The position numbers and the translations under genes are program-made. The notes beneath the pieces were generated by a model. The model was not told the origin of the DNA. It saw only the letters and a program-made list of their open reading frames with translations, and did no database searches. A stretch of DNA of 40,841 bases from Chloroflexota bacterium (GTDB lineage Bacteria; Chloroflexota; Anaerolineae; Promineifilales; Promineifilaceae): positions 1 to 40,841 of the forward strand of contig JAHDEN010000008.1 in assembly GCA_020628815.1 (NCBI GenBank), read 5' to 3'. Positions 8,008 to 16,099 of the stretch are shown here, one piece after another (the stretch's first letter is position 1; every line of letters starts with the position of its first letter).

Positions 8008-8943
8008 ATGCAGGATGTAGGATGTAAGTGGTATGGGAGAACGTCTCTTTTATCCTTCATCCTTTTGTCTTTCTCCTTGCTGCTGGTCGCTTGCGCTGCG
8101 CCTGAACCGACCGCGGTTTCGCAGGTGGCGCCCACTAGCACCGTTGCGGTGCTGGCCCCGGCCGATACAGCCACCCCGTTCCCCACACAGGGTCCACCGG
8201 CCACGCTCACACCGATCCCTACGATCACCCCATCCCCGACAAATACGCCGACCCCAACCCCCACATTTACACCCACTCCGTCACCCACACCGACCAAAAC
8301 GGCGTGTGATCAACGCATCCCGCCCCAAGATGATTTGCTAGTGATTGTGAGCCAAGAGTTTGGGTTGAGTCGGGCTTATGAACCGGCCGACCTGGTGCCG
8401 ATCGGGCCCCATTTTAGTCGAGATATTACGCTGGGTTACCCGACAATGGTGCGCGAAGATGTCCTTGATCCGTTGGTGAATATGGTGAACACTATGCTGG
8501 ATGCGGGGCTAGAGCCATACATTATTTCTGGGTATCGCAGTTATGCGACACAAGATGCGACCTATAACAAATGGCTCAATTTAGAGCCAGATCGAGCTGA
8601 TATTTTGAGCGCCCGGCCGGGACACAGCGAGCATCAGTTAGGGACGACGGTTGATTTTGGTTCATACCGGCTGCACGATTACATCGACGATAGTTTTGAT
8701 GAAAAGCTCCAGTTTCACACCTATTTTTATAAAACACCAGAAGGGGAGTGGCTACAAAATAACGCCCATCTGTACGGATTTACGCTCAGCTACCCGCGCA
8801 GTGCGCAAGAGGTAACCGGCTTTTACTACGAGCCGTGGCATTTCCGCTATGTGGGTGTGGGGAATGCAACTGCGCTGCTTGAAGGGGGAACCTCGCTGAC
8901 TGAATATTTGCTCAATCAAGACCCGGAGCCATGTTTAAATTAA
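8008..8943 (+). CDS. VanY/M15-family D-alanyl-D-alanine carboxypeptidase, lipoprotein
   Basis: 311 residues from the ATG at 8008. The hydrophobic signal ends in a lipobox (LLLVAC, near residue 25-30), then comes a Thr/Pro-rich linker (about residues 60-100) that would span the wall, then a peptidase M15B domain. Zinc ligands are visible as SEHQLGTTVDF (H209, D216) and EPWHF (H278), with SGYRSYATQ upstream as in VanY/DdpX enzymes. It trims the terminal D-Ala of peptidoglycan stem peptides outside the membrane. Starts 11 bases after selD; the next gene overlaps its end by 13 bases, so the three may be co-transcribed. The first 60 bases consist of GGATGCAGGATGTAGGATG and TTATCCTTCATCCTTTT repeat words that also occur elsewhere. 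Confidence 0.88.
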   Translation: MQDVGCKWYGRTSLLSFILLSFSLLLVACAAPEPTAVSQVAPTSTVAVLAPADTATPFPTQGPPATLTPIPTITPSPTNTPTPTPTFTPTPSPTPTKTACDQRIPPQDDLLVIVSQEFGLSRAYEPADLVPIGPHFSRDITLGYPTMVREDVLDPLVNMVNTMLDAGLEPYIISGYRSYATQDATYNKWLNLEPDRADILSARPGHSEHQLGTTVDFGSYRLHDYIDDSFDEKLQFHTYFYKTPEGEWLQNNAHLYGFTLSYPRSAQEVTGFYYEPWHFRYVGVGNATALLEGGTSLTEYLLNQDPEPCLN

Positions 8944-9022
8944 GGATAAAGGGGAAAGGAAAAAGGATAAAATGGAATGCAGGCGCAACTTTTATCCTTT
9001 TTCCCTTATCCTTCATCCTTTT
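8050..9022 (+). repeat. Shared 17-base word encoding two signal peptides, plus inverted repeat
   Basis: The 17-mer TTATCCTTCATCCTTTT occurs at 8050-8066 inside the VanY signal peptide and again at 9006-9022 inside the CapA signal peptide, both times in the frame that gives Leu-Ser-Phe-Ile-Leu. In capA it lies next to a perfect 13 bp inverted repeat, AAAAAGGATAAAA (8960-8972) / TTTTATCCTTTTT (8990-9002), 17 bases apart. Such GGATAAAGGATGAA words look like dispersed intergenic repeats; here they form the hydrophobic core of export signals. Confidence 0.6.
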
Positions 9023-10193
9023 TTTGATGGGTTGTGCTCAGCCCGAGCCGGTTCAAGTCGTTGTTGAGACCCCTTCGGCCGTGCCTCAAACGCTCGCGCC
9101 AACCAGCACACCTGCCGCCACGGCTACAGCGGTTGCCACTTTGGGGTCGCCCAGCACGCCCACGCCTTTACCGACGAGCACGGTTTCAAATTCTGAATCG
9201 GCAATTGACAACGGGCAATTGACAATTGAGCCGCCGACGCCAACTGTTACACAACCGGCCACAGCAATGCCTGATCCAAACTATTCGATCCAAATTGCGG
9301 CCGTGGGTGACATTATGCTCGACCGACGTTTGGGGGCACGAATTGCGGATGGGGATGTTGGGTATCCGTTTGAGCTGATGCGGCCGTGGCTGGAACCGGC
9401 CGATATTACAGTTGGAAACTTTGAGTCTGCCTTGGGGGATCGGCCGGATGTTTACACGGCCGCAGAAGGCAAATCCTATCCCTTTTTGTCCCCTCCTGAA
9501 GCCGCTAGAGCCTTGGCTGCTTCAGGCTTTGACGTTGTTTCACTGGCCAACAACCATGCGCTCGATTATGGGATAGAAGCTGTGCGTGACGGGGTTCGTT
9601 TGCTTGAGGCTCAAGGGATTACGACGGTTGGTGTGGGAGAGAACGCCAATGAGGCTCGTGCACCACAAATCGTTGAAATTGATGGGGTTAAGCTGGCGTT
9701 TTTGGCCTATATCGATGTGCTGTCTGAAGATCAAGGGTACGACATGACGGCGTGGGAAGCGACTGACGCTCGGCCGGGTGTGGCCTGGGGACGGCCGGAA
9801 ATCGTCACGGCCGATGTGCAAGCCATCTTGCCAGACGTTGACCATGTGATAGTGTTGCTGCACTTTGGCATTGAGTACTTACGGCCGATTACGCCGGAAC
9901 AACAAACGCTCGCCCGTGCGGCCGTGGATGCGGGTGCTGATCTTGTGATTGGCCATCATGCTCATGTGTTGCAAAAGGTGGAAGAATACAACGGTGGCTT
10001 GATCGCTTATGGGCTGGGGAACTTTGCGTTTGATATTGACGGGGACCCGAGCACGATGGTGCTGCAGGCGTGGCTGACCAAAGATGGTGTGGAGCGTTTT
10101 GAGCTGATTCCGGCCGTGATTGAGCCGGGCGGTCGGCCAAGGCCTGCCACGGCCGAAGAAAGCCGTGAGATTTTGGGGCAGATCGGCCGTTAG
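8931..10193 (+). CDS. CapA-family (PGA_cap) metallophosphatase-like lipoprotein
   Basis: 420 residues. The signal peptide ends with a lipobox (LFLMGC, about residues 31-36) and is followed by a low-complexity Ser/Thr/Pro linker to about residue 115. The rest is the CapA/PGA_cap domain of the calcineurin-like fold: AAVGDIMLDRRLG, VGNFESALGD, DVVSLANNHALDYG, VIVLLHFGIEYL, and VIGHHAHVLQKVEEYNGGLIAYGLGNF. These carry the Asp, Asn and His metal ligands. CapA proteins act in poly-gamma-glutamate capsule anchoring or related surface polymer turnover; no capBC genes are here, so the precise role is open. The linker includes three CAATTGA words (9202, 9216, 9223) that resemble intergenic repeats. CGGCCG is especially dense in this gene (about 14 copies). 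Its stop overlaps that of the convergent small membrane gene by four bases. Confidence 0.87.
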   Translation: MFKLRIKGKGKRIKWNAGATFILFPLSFILFLMGCAQPEPVQVVVETPSAVPQTLAPTSTPAATATAVATLGSPSTPTPLPTSTVSNSESAIDNGQLTIEPPTPTVTQPATAMPDPNYSIQIAAVGDIMLDRRLGARIADGDVGYPFELMRPWLEPADITVGNFESALGDRPDVYTAAEGKSYPFLSPPEAARALAASGFDVVSLANNHALDYGIEAVRDGVRLLEAQGITTVGVGENANEARAPQIVEIDGVKLAFLAYIDVLSEDQGYDMTAWEATDARPGVAWGRPEIVTADVQAILPDVDHVIVLLHFGIEYLRPITPEQQTLARAAVDAGADLVIGHHAHVLQKVEEYNGGLIAYGLGNFAFDIDGDPSTMVLQAWLTKDGVERFELIPAVIEPGGRPRPATAEESREILGQIGR

Positions 10194-10369
10194 GTAGGGA
10201 AAATCACCAATATCGTCTGCATCAGCGTCATCCCGACCGACCACCCGATTACCATTGGCCAGAAATGCTTTTTGCGCTCGGGGAAAAGATAGCGGCCGAG
10301 CAAGTAAAAAACTACGATGCCGATGCCGATTTGGCTAATCACTACAATAAAAAATTGGGAATCAAACAT
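10190..10369 (-). CDS. Small membrane protein, 59 residues, unknown function
   Basis: A short frame begins with MFDSQFFIVVISQIGIG and ends LMQTILVIFPT. It has two predicted membrane segments (about residues 6-25 and 37-56) separated by a basic turn RYLFPERKKH. Its ATG overlaps the stop of the preceding gene by eight bases (ATGTTTGA), and CGGCCG occurs inside it as in other genes of the window, so it looks genuinely coding. It is the last gene of the yfhO operon and ends tail to tail with capA, sharing four bases. I do not recognise a family. A role beside YfhO in glycan export or membrane assembly is possible from context only. Confidence 0.62.
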   Translation of the reverse strand: MFDSQFFIVVISQIGIGIVVFYLLGRYLFPERKKHFWPMVIGWSVGMTLMQTILVIFPT

Positions 10370-10979
10370 TTCTGTTTTTAGAGACGACCTGCAATGCCGT
10401 TTGAATTTGGGCCGCTATGCCTGGATTTGGTTTGGGTAAAGCCGCAAGTCGTTCTAGCTCGGCGTTAATCGGCCGGAAATCGTTTGACTCAGCCGCTTCT
10501 GCAAGCATGATCCAGCTTTGCGCCCCGATACTTTCATCATCAGGTTTAAGCTCTACGCATTTACGCCATGCTTCGATTGCAGCAAGATTGTTGCTATCAG
10601 TCAGCATATGGGCGCCATAGATCCAATAGCTGTTGACTAAGGTCTCAGTTGAAGCTTTATTGGAAATCGCGAAGTCTAAAATGAACGCTGCAGCAGCGAG
10701 ACCGTCTTGCCGGAATGCTTCGGTCATTTCAATGCCATCCTCATCCCATCCTGGCTAGGTCATGCTGGCCAAATCATATCCGAGCCCCAATACCCGATCG
10801 CCAAACTCTTTAGCAAATTTACCGCCACTGTTGTGATTTTCAATAGCAGTGGCCAGCAGATGTTTGGTTAAAACGACATAGGTGGCTAGATCTTTCTTCT
10901 CCCAATAAAACGTTTTGCGCACATTTTGACCAACTTGAGCAAACTCTGCTGGAGTTATGTTTTTGTGATCAAGAATCAT
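10362..10979 (-). pseudogene. Helical (TPR-like) protein gene interrupted by an in-frame amber codon
   Basis: The frame starts at the ATG at 10979, overlapping the yfhO stop by 11 bases, and runs 74 codons to a TAG (10755-10757). It then continues in the same frame for 130 codons to the stop at 10362. An internal ATG at 10727 could restart translation. Both halves look protein-like: the first is MILDHKNITPAEFAQ…, the second has helical pairs such as NLAAIEAWRKCVELKPDD that resemble a tetratricopeptide repeat. A TGG or CAG to TAG change is the simplest cause (context ASMT-amber-PGWDEDG). It could also be a sequencing error or a split gene translated as two products. No pyrrolysine machinery is visible. 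Function unknown. Confidence 0.65.
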
Positions 10980-13737
10980 TTTTGTACCTCCAAAAAGCGG
11001 TAGCTAAACCTAAAAGCAAAATCAATATGGCCATGAGTGAGACTCGCAGCCCGGTTTGGAAGCTTTCGGGTTGGAAAGAAAGTGAAACGTCATGCTCTCC
11101 GGCCGGAATGTCGATCGAACGGAGCACCTCTTCAAATTCATTTATTTCAACAGACACCCCATTTAGCGTGGCGTGCCAGCCGGGGTAGATGGCGTCGGTC
11201 AAGATTAGCTTTGCGGCCGAATCTGAGTTGGTACGTAGGGTAAGACCTTCGGCCGAATAAGCATTAATTTTAACATCACCGAGCGGAGTTGTAATATTGC
11301 CCAAGCTCTCAGCCTCAGCGGGAATTAAAAACGCACGCGGCCAAACATCCAGATTTTCGTATATTTTGACATCCCCCGAGTGGATCAGCTGATATTGCCC
11401 CGGTACAACTGACTGGAACCAGGCTTCTGCCTCGTTCACAAGTGAGATTGCGGTAACCTCGGCCGGTTGGTCGGCCGCCGTTATTTCTAGCGTTTGCAAC
11501 ACCGTTGGCTCTGGCAGGATGGCGGTCCACAGGCCGGGTGTTTCGGCCGATTCGATCAGCTCAAACATGCCACCATCAGCTTGCACATGGCTGAGCGGTT
11601 GCTCTGAGAGAACTTGGACGCTGTCCGCTGTGAAATCGGGCAAGTAACCGACCGCCGAGATCTCGTTAGGCTGGAGCTGTGCGACATGTTGCCGATCAAA
11701 AAAAACATCGTTGACCCATACGTCCCCAACTTTGTCGGTGATGACGTAGCGTACGTTAAAGCGGTCGAGCCATTCTGCGGCCGGAATCGCCTCGAGATGC
11801 TCGCGCAGGCGGCCGTCGGTTGTCACTTGGGCGTCTGGCAAGATGGTGCCAGCCATCAGGTCGCTGTAGCTCTTGAGGGGTAAAATCCCCCCGTCAAAGC
11901 CATCGAGCGAGGCGAGGCCGTAGACCATGGGGAAATTTGGTGAGACGATTTCTTTGAGCTTGATGCTGATCGTGTAGTCGTAAAGCGCCTGTTCATCCAG
12001 AATCCCATCGTAAATCGTGTTGATTTCAGCCTGATCCCCAGGATCAAAGAAGATCTCGGACAAGCTCAAAAAACGATCAGGGACTATTTGCTGCTGGGCA
12101 TCTGCTTGCAGTCGCAACCCGGCCGGGCGCAGGTCTGTATACGCCTCTGGGGTTGTTAGCCGATTGTAGGGTAAGCTGCGGGATGAGATGAAAAGTGACC
12201 CGATGGCCAGAATAAGGATCAGCCATTTCGGGATGATCTGATTTCTGTTGCCGCTAACGTGTCTTTCGTGCACCCACATCCAGATGATGACAAAAAGGAT
12301 TAGCTCGGCCGTAATCAAAATGAGCGATAGGCCATTAAAAAATTCAAGCGATGTTTCGGGTCCAATAGGAACCCATTGTTTCAAGAAAACCGAAATGGGA
12401 TTCCAGAGAAGCAGCAGGACAAATGCACCCAATCCCCAAAGCATGTTCTGTCGCCGGCCACGGCCGATGCGATCTAGCCCGATGCCAGCTAGCAATGAAA
12501 CGCCCAGGGTGTACAGCAGGAGCCAGCGCGCCGGAACACGGAAGAGATCAAGTCCTGGCAGGCGGGAGTAATACCAGCTAATAAAGTTAAACCGGCCGAG
12601 TGCCAGAAACAGCCCTGCGACAGTTAAAATCAATGGGATGAGAATCAGGTTGTTTTGCGGTTTACGCCAGCCATCTTGCCAGCTTAAAACGATGAGCCAG
12701 ATTGAGAGAAAAAGGGCGCTGATCGGGATAAATGCGACATATTCGGTAAATCCAGCTTGCCCAACTGTTGGGAGCAGGCTTTGTGAGGCGATAAGCGGAT
12801 GCCACGAAAATGAAAGTACTTCGGCCGTGGTGAGCCCCCCTTGACGGCTTGATAGGTGAGTCAGTTCGAGCGTGGGGAGCAGCTGTACGGCGGATAGAAA
12901 TAGGGCAAATATCGCGCCGAGGGTGAGTGTAGCGAATGGGAATAAGCCCCCACCTAACCTCCCCCGAGGGGAGAGGGATAAGTTGTCTTCTGTTTGACCT
13001 TGTAAACCCGCTTGCGCTAGAAGCCACAGGCCACAGGCCACGCCTGAAAGAAAAACGGTTTGGGTGTGTCCGGCCAGAATTTGTAGGGCAAACAAAATCG
13101 CAATGGCACAGACTTGCCGTAGGGGGCGACGCCACCGGAGACCAGATTCGCCCTTCGGAAGCGAGGTTGAACCGGTGGCGTCGACCCCTACCGGGGTTGT
13201 GATAATTAGTAAAAGCCACGGCAGCCACGCCATCCCTTGGAGCTGATTTACGTGCTCAACCTGGGCGGTAACATAGCCGCCTAACGTAAACAAGATGGCG
13301 GTGAACAAGGTGGCCGGTAGAGAAAGTTTGAGCCGGTCGGCCGCGAGCCGATACATCCCCCAAGAAGCGATGATGAGATGGCCAACGATAGAGACTTTAA
13401 CCGCCTGAGGGGGATCTAAAAGGAGCCAAACGGGCCAGTTAAGCGGGTAGAAGAAGCCAACTTGGCTGTTGGCAATGAACGGGGCACCCATGAAAATATG
13501 GGGGTTCCAAAGAGGGATCTGGCCCGCTCGCAAGCTGTCGGCCGCGATTTGCCAGTAGGGGTAAAAATATAAAAATGTGTCTCCCCGAGCTAAGATCAGG
13601 TCGCTAAACACCATCTTGTTAAAAAAGAGGATGACGAGCAGAACGAGAGAAACATATGGGGCGAAAGCCTTTAATTTGCTGTTTTGAATCAGGTCCATAA
13701 ACGGTTCAGGCTGACTTTTAACAGACGAGCTATTCAT
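10969..13737 (-). CDS. YfhO-family multi-spanning membrane protein
   Basis: About 922 residues from the ATG at 13737; a TTG two codons upstream is the other option. The N-terminal two thirds contains a dozen or so membrane segments with the YfhO/GT-C-like opening (FSDLILARGDTFLYFYPYW, RAGQIPLWNPHIFMGAPF), and the C-terminal third is an extracytoplasmic beta-rich domain ending in a last membrane helix (LMAILILLLGLATAFW). YfhO-type proteins are thought to transfer sugars to surface polymers such as lipoteichoic acid. Two hydrophilic stretches look inserted: about residues 180-205 (VGVDATGSTSLPKGESG…) and 250-265 (LSLSPRGRLGGG). Both map to palindromic DNA repeats. Follows the sensor kinase gene by 45 bases and is coupled to the broken gene downstream. 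Confidence 0.85.
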   Translation of the reverse strand: MNSSSVKSQPEPFMDLIQNSKLKAFAPYVSLVLLVILFFNKMVFSDLILARGDTFLYFYPYWQIAADSLRAGQIPLWNPHIFMGAPFIANSQVGFFYPLNWPVWLLLDPPQAVKVSIVGHLIIASWGMYRLAADRLKLSLPATLFTAILFTLGGYVTAQVEHVNQLQGMAWLPWLLLIITTPVGVDATGSTSLPKGESGLRWRRPLRQVCAIAILFALQILAGHTQTVFLSGVACGLWLLAQAGLQGQTEDNLSLSPRGRLGGGLFPFATLTLGAIFALFLSAVQLLPTLELTHLSSRQGGLTTAEVLSFSWHPLIASQSLLPTVGQAGFTEYVAFIPISALFLSIWLIVLSWQDGWRKPQNNLILIPLILTVAGLFLALGRFNFISWYYSRLPGLDLFRVPARWLLLYTLGVSLLAGIGLDRIGRGRRQNMLWGLGAFVLLLLWNPISVFLKQWVPIGPETSLEFFNGLSLILITAELILFVIIWMWVHERHVSGNRNQIIPKWLILILAIGSLFISSRSLPYNRLTTPEAYTDLRPAGLRLQADAQQQIVPDRFLSLSEIFFDPGDQAEINTIYDGILDEQALYDYTISIKLKEIVSPNFPMVYGLASLDGFDGGILPLKSYSDLMAGTILPDAQVTTDGRLREHLEAIPAAEWLDRFNVRYVITDKVGDVWVNDVFFDRQHVAQLQPNEISAVGYLPDFTADSVQVLSEQPLSHVQADGGMFELIESAETPGLWTAILPEPTVLQTLEITAADQPAEVTAISLVNEAEAWFQSVVPGQYQLIHSGDVKIYENLDVWPRAFLIPAEAESLGNITTPLGDVKINAYSAEGLTLRTNSDSAAKLILTDAIYPGWHATLNGVSVEINEFEEVLRSIDIPAGEHDVSLSFQPESFQTGLRVSLMAILILLLGLATAFWRYKNDS
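12945..12980. repeat. GC-rich repeat word inside yfhO
   Basis: On the minus strand this reads CCTCTCCCCTCGGGGGAGGT followed by TAGGTGGGGG, a small hairpin (CTCCCC/GGGGAG) of the kind seen as dispersed repeats between genes in many bacteria. Here it is translated in frame as LSLSPRGRLGGG between two membrane segments of the YfhO protein. A repeat origin is inferred from its shape and odd protein sequence. Confidence 0.5.
13119..13191. repeat. 73-base palindromic repeat inserted in frame in yfhO
   Basis: Two 20-base arms, 13119-13138 and 13172-13191, are inverted copies with one mismatch (GTAGGGG[G/T]CGACGCCACC core) around a 33-base spacer. The element is translated as a Gly/Ser/Arg-rich stretch (GVDATGSTSLPKGESGLRWR) between two hydrophobic segments of YfhO, in an otherwise normal membrane protein. 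This is the build of a small non-autonomous palindromic element (REP/MITE-like). No target-site duplication was established. Confidence 0.7.
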
Positions 13738-13781
13738 CGTCAAGGACGGAAGACCGACGGGTGCTGACCGCTTACATTTTG

Positions 13782-15308
13782 CTATTTTTTGACTGGCGTA
13801 GCTTTTAGTGGGAGCTTGATGGTAAAAATCGCACCAGCCCCATCGGGTGAAACGACATTGACACTGCCACCGTGTAGTTCTGCAATTTGCTGCACAATCG
13901 ACAAGCCTAAGCCGGAGCCGCCGCTGTTCCGATTGCGTGAGCGATCTCCACGATAAAATCGTTCGAAGAGCTTTTCAATTTCTGCAGGCTGTATGCCTGA
14001 TCCGGTGTCGATGATTGATAGTTTGGCGTTGCCGCTGTCTTCTACCGCTGTGACGCGTACCCGACCCCCTTGGGGCGTGTAGTGCAATGCGTTTTCGAGC
14101 AGGTTGCGAATCGCTTGCTGTAGTTTGTCGGCGTCAGCAAATACGATCAACGGCCGAGCCGAATCATCAAAGACCAGCGTAATATCGTTGGATTCTGCCA
14201 AGGCGGTGTAGCGGGTCACGATGGTGCCGAGCAGTTGGCGAATATCGACCGGTTGTTTGACGATGGGGAGCTCGCCTGAATCTGCCAATGAAAGGATGCG
14301 CAGATCGTCGATCATGCGTGATAAGCGGCCGACTTCGTCATGCAGTTCGCCCAGCTCCTCTTCAGATGGCTCAAGAATGCCGTCTAACATCGCTTCGATG
14401 TTGGAGCGCATGACGGTGAGCGGGGTGCGTAGTTCATGGGCGACATCTGCCACCATCTGTTTGCGCATTTGATCCTGTTTTTCGATCTCTTCCGCCATTT
14501 CATTGAAGGCGGTTGCCACACGACCCAGCTCGTTCCCAGAACGGACCTTGATCCGTACCGAGTGATCTCCTTGTGAGATCGCGTTCGACGCTTTGCGGAT
14601 TTGAACCAGCGGCCGGGTAATTTGCCAGAAAACAACGGTCCCAAAAATCAAAATGAAGAGCGTCACAAACACAAAGGCGGTGCTCATTTCCCCACGTACA
14701 GCATCATAAAAATATTGTCGCCCTAGATAATACCGGGTTTGGGTGGGGAGCGTTTCGATCTGTGTCACCACATTTTCTACAATCGCATCTAGCTCAGCCT
14801 CGTCTATCGGGACAGATTCATCGTCAGGTCCCAAATCGATATCGATTTTTAGCGAAAAGTTGCTGTCTGGTTCAAGCTCTACAGAAGACGGGAGCGGAGG
14901 GCTTGGTGGGGGGATCGGCTCTATCTCTACAACTTCAATTTCAGTTTGCTGGCTAATGGGGGTGTTATCAACCGCAGATATGTCACGCCACGCGATGCTG
15001 TCTAACATGCCTAAAATGACCGACAAAAGGATCAGAAGCATGACGGCATAAACGCCAACCATACGGAACCAAAGGCTCTGCCAAATCGTGACAATACTGC
15101 GGAACAGAAATCTAAACAGCTTGCCCAGTTTTAAGCGCTTGAAGAAGAAGTCTCCCATTTTGCGCATCCGTGGAAAGCGGGCCGGCCGGGAATTGCGGCG
15201 TACCTTTCTGGCTTTGAACCGCTGTCTGATTTTTGAACCGAATTTAGGGCGCCAGCGACCAAAAAATCGGGAGCGTTGTTTTGGAATAGAGTCTTTGTCT
15301 ATCTGCAT
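13782..15308 (-). CDS. Membrane sensor histidine kinase with HAMP domain
   Basis: 508 residues. A basic N-terminal extension of about 75 residues rich in Arg and Lys precedes the first membrane segment (about 82-105). An acidic, Pro-rich sensor loop follows (about 106-210), then the second membrane segment (about 218-238), HAMP, and HisKA with VADVAHELRTPLTVM (phospho-acceptor H291). The HATPase domain has NLLENALHYT (N box), IDTGSGI (G1) and GGSGLGLSIVQQIAELHGG (G2). It senses an extracytoplasmic signal and phosphorylates the regulator encoded four bases upstream. The start is chosen because it directly follows the regulator's stop. Downstream, yfhO lies 45 bases away, so the pair may belong to a longer transcript. 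The ligand is unknown. Confidence 0.9.
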   Translation of the reverse strand: MQIDKDSIPKQRSRFFGRWRPKFGSKIRQRFKARKVRRNSRPARFPRMRKMGDFFFKRLKLGKLFRFLFRSIVTIWQSLWFRMVGVYAVMLLILLSVILGMLDSIAWRDISAVDNTPISQQTEIEVVEIEPIPPPSPPLPSSVELEPDSNFSLKIDIDLGPDDESVPIDEAELDAIVENVVTQIETLPTQTRYYLGRQYFYDAVRGEMSTAFVFVTLFILIFGTVVFWQITRPLVQIRKASNAISQGDHSVRIKVRSGNELGRVATAFNEMAEEIEKQDQMRKQMVADVAHELRTPLTVMRSNIEAMLDGILEPSEEELGELHDEVGRLSRMIDDLRILSLADSGELPIVKQPVDIRQLLGTIVTRYTALAESNDITLVFDDSARPLIVFADADKLQQAIRNLLENALHYTPQGGRVRVTAVEDSGNAKLSIIDTGSGIQPAEIEKLFERFYRGDRSRNRNSGGSGLGLSIVQQIAELHGGSVNVVSPDGAGAIFTIKLPLKATPVKK

Positions 15309-15311
15309 GAT

Positions 15312-16001
15312 TTATAAATCAACGCTGTCGAGCCGATACCCGACACCATAAACTGTATCTATCACTGGCAAGTCGCCAATGGCGGTTTTTATCTTTTTGC
15401 GCAGATTTTTGATGTGTTGGTCGATGGTGCGTTCAAAGCCCTCAAATGCGATCCCTTGGGTCGCATCTAACAGCTGCAAGCGGCTAAGCACCCGCCCTTT
15501 ATGGGCCGCTAATGCGGCTAAAATATCAAATTCTGATTGGGTCAGGCTGAGCTGATGGTCGCCCAGCCAAACCCGATAACCGGCCAAATCAACTAAAAGC
15601 GCACCGGCACGCAAGGTGTCGTTTTGGCTGGATGAGTGTTGAGCGCGACGTAGCACTGCCCGAATGCGTGCCACAACTTCGCGGGGGGAAAACGGCTTGG
15701 TTATGTAATCATCCGCCCCTAATTCAAGACCGATTAAGCGGTCTGTCTCTTCTATGCGGGCGGTCAGCATGATGATTGGAACATCGTGCAGTTTGCGCAT
15801 GTCACGGCAAATATCAAGGCCGTCCATTTGGGGCAGATTTAGATCGAGTAGAACGAGGGTTGGCTTTTCTTTTTGGAACGCAGGGATCGCCTGCTTGCCA
15901 TCAGATACGGCCGTGACTTCAAACCCAGCGCGCTCTAAATAGAGGCGTAGGGTTCGTACAATTCTGGCCTCATCTTCAACGATTAGTATTTTTTCGGGCA
16001 T
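15312..16001 (-). CDS. OmpR/PhoB-family response regulator
   Basis: 229 residues. The receiver domain (about 1-118) shows the acidic pair at VEDEA (residues 8-10), the phospho-acceptor Asp in LLDLNLPQMDG (about residue 53), the Thr of MLTAR and the Lys of ITKPFSP. The winged-helix DNA-binding domain (about 130-228) includes LSLTQSEFDILAALAAHKGRVLSR and the recognition region RTIDQHIKNLRKKI, ending in the VYGVGYRLD hairpin. It is the cognate partner of the sensor kinase gene that starts four bases after its stop. A direct repeat TGTGTAGA at 16574-16592, ahead of the small membrane gene, is a candidate binding site for this regulator. Confidence 0.92.
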   Translation of the reverse strand: MPEKILIVEDEARIVRTLRLYLERAGFEVTAVSDGKQAIPAFQKEKPTLVLLDLNLPQMDGLDICRDMRKLHDVPIIMLTARIEETDRLIGLELGADDYITKPFSPREVVARIRAVLRRAQHSSSQNDTLRAGALLVDLAGYRVWLGDHQLSLTQSEFDILAALAAHKGRVLSRLQLLDATQGIAFEGFERTIDQHIKNLRKKIKTAIGDLPVIDTVYGVGYRLDSVDL

Positions 16002-16099
16002 GGTATTCAGTATACCGTTAGTTTAAATTTTTGGGATGGGTTGAGAATGTTTGAGATTATCCTTCCCATCCCGGCTAACAGAGTAAAACGAACTTTGTT

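Noticed and set aside
10755..10757. Amber codon as a pyrrolysine site
   Set aside because: No pylT, pylS or related genes are seen, the protein is not a methylamine methyltransferase, and the lineage is unlikely to use it.
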